Positions 34,128 to 41,454 of a stretch of 64,000 nucleotides of DNA are shown here, piece after piece. The DNA lies in NCBI RefSeq assembly GCF_000348685.1, contig NZ_ANLA01000004.1, positions 372,001 through 436,000 on the forward strand, given 5' to 3'. Below the pieces are notes generated by a model, which was given only the letters and a program-made list of their open reading frames with translations, was not told where the DNA came from and did not search any database. The stretch is from Xanthomarina gelatinilytica. Lineage in GTDB: Bacteria > Bacteroidota > Bacteroidia > Flavobacteriales > Flavobacteriaceae. A program made the position numbers and the translations under genes. The first letter of the stretch is position 1. The number at the start of each line of letters is the position of its first letter.

Positions 34128-34135
34128 GGTTCAAA

Positions 34136-34155
34136 ATGAGGTATTATTACCTCAT
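34136..34155 (-). promoter_or_regulatory. Perfect inverted repeat before the SPOR-like secreted protein
   Basis: ATGAGGTA TTAT TACCTCAT is an 8-bp perfect inverted repeat 9-28 bp upstream of the start codon at 34127. It could be an operator or a 5'-UTR hairpin. Nothing tells which. Confidence 0.4.
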
Positions 34156-34211
34156 CTGAACGAATTTAAGCAGATATGTACTGTAATACAAGGAATTCCA
34201 GAAAATATTTG

Positions 34212-34267
34212 TTTCTTGGAATTTGGAATCTGTTTCTATAAAATTTAGAACCTCAAGCCTGGAACCT
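34212..34267 (-). repeat. Heptamer array downstream of trpS
   Basis: On the minus strand, eight contiguous 7-bp units start 2 bp after the trpS stop. Units such as AGGTTCC, AGGTTCT, CAGATTC and CAAATTC share a consensus near ARRTTCY; the two middle units are diverged. The period and placement match the arrays around the four-helix-bundle gene in the atp operon, but no gene is inserted here. Confidence 0.65.
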
Positions 34268-34269
34268 GC

Positions 34270-35238
34270 TTAGTAACCTACTTTCTTGCGAACCCGATTT
34301 AAAACCTCATTGGCTACAATTTTTGCTTTTTCTGCTCCAATGGCCAAGAGTCTGTCCAACTCGTCCAGGTTATTCATATAATAGTGGTAACGCTCGCGTT
34401 CTGTAGCAAATTTTTCAATTATTAATTCGAAAAGCGCTTGTTTGGCATGTCCATAACCATAACCTCCTTGTTCGTAGTTGGCTTTCATGGTTTTTATTTG
34501 AGCGTCTGAAGCTAATAATTTATAAATGGCAAAACAGTTGCAGGTGCTCCAATCTTTTGGGTCTTCCAGAGCTGTGCTATCTGTTTCTATGGACATAATT
34601 TGCTTACGCAGTTTTTTGTCGTCCAAAAATATATTGATAATATTTCCTTGGCTTTTACTCATTTTACCACCATTTGTTCCAGGAATAAGCATGGTGTTTT
34701 CTTGAACTTTTCCTTCTGGCAACACAAAGGTTTCACCCATTCTGGCGTGAAATCTAGAAGCGACATCGCGAGTCATTTCTAAATGTTGTAGTTGGTCTTT
34801 TCCTACAGGAACTATCTCTGCATCATACAATAAAATGTCTGCAGCCATAAGCATGGGATAGTAAAACAAACCAGAATTTACATCTTCCAGCCTGTCTGCT
34901 TTATCCTTAAAGCTATGTGCAAGGGTTAAACGTTGATAAGGAAAAAAACAGCTTAAATACCAAGACAATTCCGTTACTTGAGGAATATCGCTTTGTCTGT
35001 AAAACACCGTTTTTTCTACGTCCAGTCCAAAAGCCAACCAAGTGGCAGCAGTTGAATAGGTATTGCTTTTCAGTAAATCTGCATCTTTAATCTGTGTCAA
35101 GGTATGCAAGTTTGCAATAAACAAAAAAGAGTCGTTTTTAGGATCGTTTGCCATTTTAATGGCTGGCATCAATGCGCCTAAAATATTTCCTAAATGTGGT
35201 GTTCCTGTACTTTGAATGCCTGTTAAAATTCTTGCCAT
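34270..35238 (-). CDS. trpS: Tryptophanyl-tRNA synthetase
   Basis: A 322-residue class I synthetase charging tRNA-Trp. The HIGH-equivalent is TPHLGNILGA near the N-terminus and KMSKSQGN is present in the second half. Length and opening MARILTGIQSTGTPHLGN are typical of bacterial TrpRS. It is divergent from plsC. A period-7 array begins right after its stop codon. Confidence 0.96.
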   Translation of the reverse strand: MARILTGIQSTGTPHLGNILGALMPAIKMANDPKNDSFLFIANLHTLTQIKDADLLKSNTYSTAATWLAFGLDVEKTVFYRQSDIPQVTELSWYLSCFFPYQRLTLAHSFKDKADRLEDVNSGLFYYPMLMAADILLYDAEIVPVGKDQLQHLEMTRDVASRFHARMGETFVLPEGKVQENTMLIPGTNGGKMSKSQGNIINIFLDDKKLRKQIMSIETDSTALEDPKDWSTCNCFAIYKLLASDAQIKTMKANYEQGGYGYGHAKQALFELIIEKFATERERYHYYMNNLDELDRLLAIGAEKAKIVANEVLNRVRKKVGY

Positions 35239-35352
35239 AATTTATCCCACGAGTGTGAGAATTTCATTAAATTAAACTTAATCTCTATTGGAAAACACAA
35301 AGGTAATTTTTTTGAAGTAATAGCTCAATAAATTTAATTAGTTTTGAGTTCT

Positions 35353-36090
35353 ATGAGAATATTTAAGTATTTGTTTTGGATTTTATATCGTATCTGGTTC
35401 TATATACTTGTAGCCTTGCCAATTATTGTTTTGTTTCCAATACTTTTAGTGTCAATTTTAAAGGAGTCGTGGTATCCTTATTTTTTTAAACTGGCTCGTT
35501 TTTGGGCTAAGTTTATTTTAACCGGAATGGGGTTTGTTTGGAAAATTGAACGAGAAGAAATACCAGAAACCGATAAGAGCTATATGTTTGTTGCCAACCA
35601 CACATCTATGGCAGATATCATGCTCATGTTGGTTTCTGTAAAAAACCCTTTTGTTTTTGTAGGTAAGAAAGAATTGGCAAAAATCCCTTTGTTTGGGTTT
35701 TTCTATAAACGCACCTGCATTTTGGTGGATAGAAATTCTGAAAAAAGCCGAAAAGCTGTTTTTTTAAGGGCACAAAGAAGGTTAAAACAAGGATTGAGTA
35801 TTTGTATTTTTCCAGAAGGAGGTGTTCCAGAAGAGCATATTGTTCTGGATACTTTTAAAGATGGCGCCTTTAGATTGGCTATCAATCATCAAATACCTAT
35901 TGTACCCATGACGTTTTTAGATAACAAAAAAAGGTTTTCCTATACTTTTTTTAGTGGAGGACCAGGAAAGATGCGCGTAAAAATCCATCCGTTTATTGAG
36001 ACTAAAGGCTTAACCATACAGGATACTAAGTTGATAAATGAAAAAACAAGGAAACTTATTTTAAAAACCTTGAAAATGGATAATAATTAA
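35353..36090 (+). CDS. plsC: 1-acyl-sn-glycerol-3-phosphate acyltransferase
   Basis: A 245-residue membrane-associated acyltransferase converting lysophosphatidic to phosphatidic acid. Motif I NHTSMAD, the RNSEKSR segment and the FPEGG motif III are in the right order, after an N-terminal membrane anchor (about 10-32). I prefer the ATG at 35353 to the TTG three codons upstream. A strong terminator follows immediately. Confidence 0.92.
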   Translation: MRIFKYLFWILYRIWFYILVALPIIVLFPILLVSILKESWYPYFFKLARFWAKFILTGMGFVWKIEREEIPETDKSYMFVANHTSMADIMLMLVSVKNPFVFVGKKELAKIPLFGFFYKRTCILVDRNSEKSRKAVFLRAQRRLKQGLSICIFPEGGVPEEHIVLDTFKDGAFRLAINHQIPIVPMTFLDNKKRFSYTFFSGGPGKMRVKIHPFIETKGLTIQDTKLINEKTRKLILKTLKMDNN

Positions 36091-36122
36091 AAAGCTGCTC
36101 TTGGCACAGAGCAGCTTTTTTT
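36091..36122 (+). terminator. Rho-independent terminator of plsC
   Basis: AAAGCTGCTC pairs with GAGCAGCTTT around an 8-nt loop, followed by a T-run, starting right after the plsC stop. Confidence 0.9.
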
Positions 36123-36179
36123 AAGATAGTCATTGTGTTCCTTAAAAGGAATGAACAAATCAATCTAACCAACCAAAAA

Positions 36180-37814
36180 CTAAAATTTATAACTAAAACC
36201 TGTATAGATACCAATAATATAAGGGTTGAAATTACCTGAAGTATTTTCAAACGCATTGATTTGGTATTTAAAAGTAGGTTCTAAGTTAAACTTAACTTTT
36301 TCTGAAAATTTATAATCCAATCCAACACCAAAATTGGTGCTGAAACTCATACTTTTTATGTTGTTTGCTTCACCTATATAGGTTTTTTCATCGTTTAATT
36401 CTGAATATACTTCGTTGCCATCCAATATAAACGAGCTAAAACCAGCAATTAAATTTAAGCCTAGTTTTTTACTTCCTATTCTGTAGTTCAGTTCCACTGG
36501 TATTTCAAAATAACTGATACGTTGACTAATGGCTGCATTTGATTTGGGGCTTAAAGAATTGTCAATTTGACCAACGCTCAAATTATCGGCACTTAAGGCT
36601 GTAAGGCCTTCGTTGCCTTTGGATAAGTTAATATTCCTTAACGGACTGGGAGTGGAGTTTGCGCTCGCAATGCTTTCGTATAAGATAACATCGTTGGTAT
36701 CATAGCTTAAGTTAAGCGAACTCAATCCGGTTCGTATGGATAGTTTTTTGTTTAAGTTGTAGCTAACATTTACTCCATAACTGGTGTTTACTTCTCCCGT
36801 TTTGGAATTGTTTTCAAATTGTGCATCAATGTGAGACCCTTTTCCCATCGAATTATAATAAACAGGCGCAATATTTGCATACACTTGCCACCTGTTTATT
36901 ATGTCATCTTTCTCTTCTTCAATAAGCTCTTCATTGGCTGCAATAGCTTCTTCTATGGTTAAGGTTGTTTTGTTTAACTCTTCTTCCATGGTTTCTTCTA
37001 CTTCAGCTTCTATAGTTTCTTCAACAGCAATGCCATTTTTGCTGGCATCCTTGTTTAATTGTTGTAATTGGGTTGCTGTGTTGTTTTTATCCATTTCGGT
37101 ATGGACATCTGTTTCTTTTTTAGGATTGACATTGTTTGCAGCAATATTGTTTTTGGTTTCCGTAGGCTGTTTGTTGTTTGCTTGCCTAGAATTATTGCTG
37201 TAGTTTGCCTTTGGGTTTTCAGTAGGCTTTAATTGGTTTTTAGACGCGCTGTTTGCTACTGTAGGTGTTTCTTTATAGCTGTTTAAAAGGGAAGGGTTCG
37301 TGATGTTGTTTTTAATTTGGTTTTTCTTGGAAGCCTTAGTATTGGTTAGGTTGTTGGTTTTTGATTGTGGTTTGCTTTCTGAAGCTATTTGTGAATTGTT
37401 TTTAAGCCCTTCAGTATTTAAAATATCTTTGGCTTTTTGAGACTCTGCATTGAAACCGTTATTGTTTTCAGGGTTTTTTTCTTGATTGAAGCCATTGGAA
37501 ACAGTAGCATTGATGTCTGTTTCTGTTGAAGGGTTTAAAGTTTCATTAGAAGTGTTTTCGGTGTCCACAACCTTTGTATTGGTTGTATTGTTGGGCGTAA
37601 TATTGTTCCATAACAAACCACCCACGGTTAGCAGTAACAGTAATAGAGCAGCAACTCCAGCTATACGAAACCAAAACGGAATCACTTTCTTTTTGTTTTT
37701 TTCCGGTTGGTTTAGTTTGTTTTGAATTCCTTTCCAGACATGTGGGTCTGGTGATACTTCAAAGTCTTTGAATTTTTCCTGAAAAATTCTATCTATATGT
37801 TTTTTATCACTCAT
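36180..37814 (-). CDS. Anti-sigma/outer-membrane beta-barrel fusion (Dma-like)
   Basis: A 544-residue protein. Residues 1-45 are a charged cytosolic segment (MSDKKHIDRIFQEKFKDFEV) like the N-termini of ECF anti-sigma factors. One membrane helix follows (47-69), then a roughly 230-residue Asn/Lys/Thr/Glu-rich low-complexity linker. From about 300 onward is a beta-barrel of the outer-membrane OMP_b-brl type ending in Phe (IYTGFSYKF). It would span both membranes, like the dual membrane-spanning anti-sigma factors described in Bacteroides. It overlaps the sigma gene by 1 bp (TAATG). Confidence 0.85.
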   Translation of the reverse strand: MSDKKHIDRIFQEKFKDFEVSPDPHVWKGIQNKLNQPEKNKKKVIPFWFRIAGVAALLLLLLTVGGLLWNNITPNNTTNTKVVDTENTSNETLNPSTETDINATVSNGFNQEKNPENNNGFNAESQKAKDILNTEGLKNNSQIASESKPQSKTNNLTNTKASKKNQIKNNITNPSLLNSYKETPTVANSASKNQLKPTENPKANYSNNSRQANNKQPTETKNNIAANNVNPKKETDVHTEMDKNNTATQLQQLNKDASKNGIAVEETIEAEVEETMEEELNKTTLTIEEAIAANEELIEEEKDDIINRWQVYANIAPVYYNSMGKGSHIDAQFENNSKTGEVNTSYGVNVSYNLNKKLSIRTGLSSLNLSYDTNDVILYESIASANSTPSPLRNINLSKGNEGLTALSADNLSVGQIDNSLSPKSNAAISQRISYFEIPVELNYRIGSKKLGLNLIAGFSSFILDGNEVYSELNDEKTYIGEANNIKSMSFSTNFGVGLDYKFSEKVKFNLEPTFKYQINAFENTSGNFNPYIIGIYTGFSYKF

Positions 37815-38356
37815 TACAAGGTATGCGTGTTTAAACTTGTTTTGTAATCTTCAATTTTATCTTTTAAAATCTTTCTAGCCCTGGCTAGGTTGGATTTTGA
37901 GGTCCCAATTGTTATATCTAACATATCTGCTATGTTTTTATGTGAATAGCCATCTAATACATACAGGTTAAAAACCAATCTGTAACGGTCTGGTAATTCT
38001 TGAATGATCTGTAACAAGAATTCCAGGGTTACATCGTCATCCTCAACGGTTACTTCTACATCTTCAATATTTGTATCATCTATAATCTCAAAAACACCTT
38101 GATTTCTATAGCGTTGTAAAGCCGTGTTAATGGTTATTCGTTTAAGCCAGCCTTCAAAAGAACCTTTGTGTTTGTATTGTGATATTTTGTTAAAAATGGT
38201 CACAAAAGCATCTTGCAGATTATCTTCTGCTTCAGCATAATTTTTACAATACTTCAAGCAAACAGAAAACAGTTTGCCCGAAAAGAGCTGGTACAGTTCT
38301 GCTTGTGCTTTTGTATCATTTTTGCTACATTTTTGTATGAGTTGTTTTAAACCCAA
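37814..38356 (-). CDS. ECF RNA polymerase sigma factor
   Basis: A 180-residue sigma-70 family ECF factor. Region 2 (about 20-90) contains YAEAEDNLQDAFVTIF; region 4 (about 115-170) has LPDRYRLVFNLYVLDGYSHKNIADML and GTSKSNLARARK. The start is probably TTG at 38356 (MGLKQLIQKCSK), because the nearest ATG is out of frame. It lies between a small lipoprotein gene (28-bp gap) and its likely anti-sigma partner. The operon is probably autoregulated from the element at 38805-38834. Confidence 0.93.
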   Translation of the reverse strand: MGLKQLIQKCSKNDTKAQAELYQLFSGKLFSVCLKYCKNYAEAEDNLQDAFVTIFNKISQYKHKGSFEGWLKRITINTALQRYRNQGVFEIIDDTNIEDVEVTVEDDDVTLEFLLQIIQELPDRYRLVFNLYVLDGYSHKNIADMLDITIGTSKSNLARARKILKDKIEDYKTSLNTHTL

Positions 38357-38384
38357 ATAACATATGTATTAGTTTAACAAAGTT

Positions 38385-38783
38385 TTAATCTACAACGGGA
38401 ACTACTACAGTTTGATAATTGCTATCGCCTAGCCAAAATTTAAAAATATAAGACCCACTGTTTGTTGCTTTAAAGTTGAACGAGGTTTCCATTTCTTCAT
38501 TCAGTGTTTCGCAATTATTGTTTCCTGAAACCAAATACGCCACAATTGCCACAGTACGTTGGTTCCCTTCTTTTAAATAATAAATGTTATTAAACGCATA
38601 ACAAGTAGAAGGTCTAATATAGGTTAAAGTAATTTCATACGTGTCACCTAAATGGAATTCATCTGGCAAAGTAGCGGTTTCTACAGGTAAAAGTTCATAA
38701 TATATATCTTGTGAACCATCATCACTGATACTACAAGAAAAAATGAACACAACCATTAAGCAGTAGGCTACAAATTTCTTCAT
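38385..38783 (-). CDS. Small lipoprotein of the sigma-factor operon
   Basis: A 132-residue lipoprotein with lipobox VFIFSCSIS (Cys at residue 17). I chose the ATG at 38783 (MKKFVAYCLM); longer readings run into the putative promoter and the recA terminator. The mature part is beta-rich with four further Cys/aromatic-rich stretches and no family I recognise. It is the first gene of the operon with the ECF sigma factor and the barrel/anti-sigma fusion, so it may be a sensor input or a stress effector. Confidence 0.75.
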   Translation of the reverse strand: MKKFVAYCLMVVFIFSCSISDDGSQDIYYELLPVETATLPDEFHLGDTYEITLTYIRPSTCYAFNNIYYLKEGNQRTVAIVAYLVSGNNNCETLNEEMETSFNFKATNSGSYIFKFWLGDSNYQTVVVPVVD

Positions 38784-38804
38784 TAAAAAATACATATTTA
38801 TCTT

Positions 38805-38834
38805 GTAGATGCAAAAAGGTTGAAAAGGTTGCGT
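38805..38834 (-). promoter_or_regulatory. Putative ECF promoter of the lipoprotein-sigma-antisigma operon
   Basis: On the minus strand this 30-bp element has GCAACC, 15 bp, then CATCTAC, and ends 21 bp before the lipoprotein ATG. An identical 30-bp copy lies in the opposite orientation at 39957-39986. GCAACC and CATCTA with this spacing fit an ECF-type -35/-10 pair. The spacer includes a second CAACCTTTT. Use by the adjacent sigma factor is inference. Confidence 0.65.
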
Positions 38835-38845
38835 AGGATAGAAAT

Positions 38846-38876
38846 AAAAATCCCGAAACATTTCGGGATTTTTATT
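38846..38876 (-). terminator. Terminator downstream of recA
   Basis: AAAAATCCCGAAA and TTTCGGGATTTTT pair around CA, forming a long stem with T/A runs on both sides, 5 bp after the recA stop. It separates recA from the lipoprotein-sigma operon. Confidence 0.92.
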
Positions 38877-38880
38877 TAAT

Positions 38881-39888
38881 TTATTCTTTATTGGCTTTAA
38901 GCTGTTCTTTTATTTTTTGTTCCAGTTCGTCTTGCAATTCCGGATTGTCTTTTATCAAGGCTTTAACAGCATCTCTACCTTGGCCTAGTTTGGTATCTCC
39001 ATAGCTAAACCAAGAACCAGCTTTTTTTATGATCTCAAATTCCACGGCAATGTCTAAAATCTCACCAACTTTAGAAATACCTTCGCCATACATAATGTCA
39101 AATTCGGCAGTTTTAAATGGTGGAGCCACTTTGTTTTTTACTACTTTTACCCTGGTTTTGTTACCAGATACGTTTCCGTCTGTTTCCTTAATTTGTGTGG
39201 AGCGTCTTATATCCAAACGCACAGAAGCGTAGAATTTTAATGCATTTCCTCCAGTTGTGGTTTCTGGGTTTCCAAACATCACACCAATTTTTTCACGTAA
39301 TTGGTTGATAAATATCACAGTACAATGGGTTTTGCTTATGGAAGCTGTTAGTTTTCTTAATGCTTGAGACATTAAACGTGCATGAAGTCCCATTTTAGAG
39401 TCGCCCATTTCGCCTTCAATTTCACTTTTTGGTGTTAAAGCTGCCACAGAATCTATAACAACAATATCTATAGCTCCAGAACGGATTAAATTATCGGCAA
39501 TTTCAAGGGCTTGCTCTCCGTTGTCTGGTTGTGAAATAATTAAGTTGTCAATATCCACACCTAACTTTTCGGCATAAAACCTATCGAAAGCATGTTCTGC
39601 ATCAATAAATGCCGCAATACCTCCTGCTTTTTGAGCTTCTGCTATGGCATGTAAGGTTAAAGTTGTTTTTCCAGAAGATTCTGGACCGTAAATTTCTATA
39701 ACACGACCCCTAGGATAGCCATTTACTCCCAATGCAATGTCCAAGCCCAAAGATCCAGATGAAATAGCATCTACATCAACAACAGCTTGATCGCTCATTT
39801 TCATTACGGTTCCTTTGCCGTAAGCTTTATCCAATTTATCTAAGGTAAGTTTAAGTGCTTTTAATTTTGCTTCTTTTTCGTTGCTCAT
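38881..39888 (-). CDS. recA: Recombinase RecA
   Basis: A 335-residue recombinase for strand exchange and SOS co-protease activity. Walker [10 protein letters not shown], Walker [13 protein letters not shown] and the [23 protein letters not shown]2 region (given in part) are intact. The C-terminal tail is acidic/Lys-rich as in the family. It is monocistronic: a terminator follows directly, and 30-bp inverted copies of a putative ECF promoter flank the gene, pointing away from it. Confidence 0.98.
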   Translation of the reverse strand: MSNEKEAKLKALKLTLDKLDKAYGKGTVMKMSDQAVVDVDAISSGSLGLDIALGVNGYPRGRVIEIYGPESSGKTTLTLHAIAEAQKAGGIAAFIDAEHAFDRFYAEKLGVDIDNLIISQPDNGEQALEIADNLIRSGAIDIVVIDSVAALTPKSEIEGEMGDSKMGLHARLMSQALRKLTASISKTHCTVIFINQLREKIGVMFGNPETTTGGNALKFYASVRLDIRRSTQIKETDGNVSGNKTRVKVVKNKVAPPFKTAEFDIMYGEGISKVGEILDIAVEFEIIKKAGSWFSYGDTKLGQGRDAVKALIKDNPELQDELEQKIKEQLKANKE

Positions 39889-39956
39889 TTCTCTATATTT
39901 TATCTTATGAAAGTGATGCTAAAATACTACTTCTTTTATCACTTTACAATTTTATC

Positions 39957-39986
39957 ACGCAACCTTTTCAACCTTTTTGCATCTAC
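39957..39986 (+). promoter_or_regulatory. Second copy of the putative ECF promoter
   Basis: This is identical over 30 bp to the element at 38805-38834 but on the plus strand: GCAACC, 15-bp spacer, CATCTAC. It points into the small transcription unit at about 40.0-40.27 kb. The perfect identity, against ordinary divergence around it, implies shared regulation. Confidence 0.65.
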
Positions 39987-40012
39987 TATATAAAGTGGGA
40001 AAAATTTTAACT

Positions 40013-40042
40013 ATGAAAAAGAAAAAAATCACTCGCTTTTAA
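40013..40042 (+). CDS. Nine-codon leader ORF
   Basis: ATG begins MKKKKITRF and stops at TAA, 27 bp after the putative promoter. It could be a leader peptide for the 28-codon ORF downstream, or chance. There is no other support. Confidence 0.25.
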   Translation: MKKKKITRF

Positions 40043-40078
40043 TCAAATGATTAGTTTAAACCTAAACGTGTAAGGACT

Positions 40079-40165
40079 ATGAAATTTTTTAAAAAATGTA
40101 TTAATGCATTAGGCGTTTCAGTGGCTATCTTTATAAATAGCAACTGTAAAGCCGATGGAGGTTAA
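40079..40165 (+). CDS. 28-residue hydrophobic small protein
   Basis: A short ORF inside a unit with its own promoter-like element and terminator. The peptide opens MKFFKKCINALG, has a hydrophobic core (VSVAIFI) and ends NSNCKADGG, with two Cys. The pattern of a basic start, a hydrophobic stretch and a Cys resembles a miniature signal peptide or membrane peptide. I do not recognise it. It could be a small membrane effector of the ECF regulon, or the transcript could act as RNA. Confidence 0.5.
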   Translation: MKFFKKCINALGVSVAIFINSNCKADGG

Positions 40166-40229
40166 CTCGTAACATGTTTTTCGATTTAGAAATTAAATTA
40201 AAAAATATTATTAACGAGTTAGTCTACTT

Positions 40230-40265
40230 AAAGCACTTTATAAATTTTTATAAAGTGCTTTTTGT
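40230..40265 (+). terminator. Terminator of the small transcription unit
   Basis: AAAGCACTTTATAAA pairs with its complement around TTT, followed by TTTTG. The stem is long and perfect. It closes the transcript starting near 39993. Confidence 0.9.
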
Positions 40266-40297
40266 TTGTGGTTGAGTCATAAACTCATAAAAAACAC

Positions 40298-40305
40298 TAC
40301 ATTTG
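40298..40305 (+). promoter_or_regulatory. -7 box upstream of trhO
   Basis: TACATTTG matches TAnnTTTG and sits 66 bp before the trhO ATG. The nearest upstream TTG is slightly too far (23 bp), so the -33 box is imperfect. Confidence 0.55.
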
Positions 40306-40371
40306 CACCAAAATACATATACGCATTAGCGACGTTGTAAACAATCTTTAACCTTAAAAAATTAGTATAGC

Positions 40372-41451
40372 ATGCAACTGTACAATACCTTAAGCGCTAA
40401 AGAAAGAGCAGAGCTTATAGCACAAGCTGGCAAGGAACGCTTGACCATCTCTTTCTATAAATACGCTAAAATTGAAAATCCAGAAATTTTTAGAGATCAT
40501 CTATTCCTTACTTGGGATACATTAGATGTTTTAGGCAGAATTTATGTCGCTCACGAAGGCATAAATGCGCAACTTTCTGTGCCAGCAGATAATTTTAATT
40601 TGTTTAAAAACCATTTAGACAGCATTTCGTTTTTGGAAAATGTGCGATTGAACATCGCCATAGAACACGATAATTTTTCATTTTTAAAATTAAAAGTGAA
40701 AGTACGCGATAAAATTGTGGCCGATGGATTGAACGACGATACCTTTGATGTTACCAACAAAGGGATTCATGTTGAAGCCGAGCAATTTAATGAACTTATA
40801 GACGATCCTAATGTGGTCTTGGTTGATATGCGTAACCACTATGAAAGTGAAATAGGACATTTTAAAAATGCCATTACTCCAGATGTGGATACCTTTCGCG
40901 AATCGTTGGATATTATTGAAGCCGATTTAAAAGACCATAAAGAAGACAAAAAGCTGGTCATGTATTGTACAGGAGGCATCCGTTGTGAAAAAGCGAGTGC
41001 CTACTACAAGCACAAAGGGTTTAAAAATGTTTACCAATTGGAAGGAGGTATTATAAACTATGTAAGGCAAGTACAAGCAAAAGGATTGGAGAATAAATTT
41101 ATAGGTAAGAATTTTGTATTCGATGAACGACGTTCTGAACGTATTTCAGACGATGTGATTGCGCATTGCCATCAATGTGGAGAACCAGCCGATTTACATA
41201 CCAATTGTGCTAACGAAGCTTGTCATTTATTGTTTATTCAATGCGATGCTTGTAAAGAAAAAATGGAAAATTGTTGTTCAACACATTGTCAGGAAATCAT
41301 CCATTTACCTTACCAAGAGCAAAAAGCATTACGTAAAGGACAAGGCAATAGTAACGATATCTTTAAAAAAGGTCGCGCAGACCATTTGCCCTACAAAAAA
41401 GATTTACGTAACATTTTCGAAAATTTTAAAACCACGAATTCTAAAGCCTAA
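40372..41451 (+). CDS. trhO: tRNA uridine(34) hydroxylase, rhodanese family
   Basis: A 359-residue TrhO (YceA) protein that makes 5-hydroxyuridine at tRNA wobble position 34 in an oxygen-dependent way. An N-terminal ferredoxin-like domain (about 10-120) precedes the rhodanese domain with catalytic Cys in MYCTGGIRCEKA. The C-terminal region holds a Cys/His-rich zinc-like cluster (CHQCGEP, CDACKEK). It starts 3 bp before the end of the gap to a U32 gene, whose TrhP relatives make the same modification by another route. Confidence 0.9.
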   Translation: MQLYNTLSAKERAELIAQAGKERLTISFYKYAKIENPEIFRDHLFLTWDTLDVLGRIYVAHEGINAQLSVPADNFNLFKNHLDSISFLENVRLNIAIEHDNFSFLKLKVKVRDKIVADGLNDDTFDVTNKGIHVEAEQFNELIDDPNVVLVDMRNHYESEIGHFKNAITPDVDTFRESLDIIEADLKDHKEDKKLVMYCTGGIRCEKASAYYKHKGFKNVYQLEGGIINYVRQVQAKGLENKFIGKNFVFDERRSERISDDVIAHCHQCGEPADLHTNCANEACHLLFIQCDACKEKMENCCSTHCQEIIHLPYQEQKALRKGQGNSNDIFKKGRADHLPYKKDLRNIFENFKTTNSKA

Positions 41452-41454
41452 ATT

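Larger units (their letters stand above)
39889..40371. other. 483-bp region with a small independent transcription unit
   Basis: The gap between divergent recA and trhO holds a putative ECF promoter (39957-39986), two short ORFs (40013-40042 and 40079-40165), an 8-bp inverted repeat (40163-40170 with 40214-40221) and a strong terminator (40230-40265). The predicted transcript is about 270 nt. The last 100 bp carry the trhO promoter. Confidence 0.7.

Noticed and set aside
40013-40042. Leader of a Bacteroidota class I lanthipeptide (MKKKK... start)
   Set aside because: The frame stops after nine codons and no LanB/LanC or radical SAM maturase is coupled to it.
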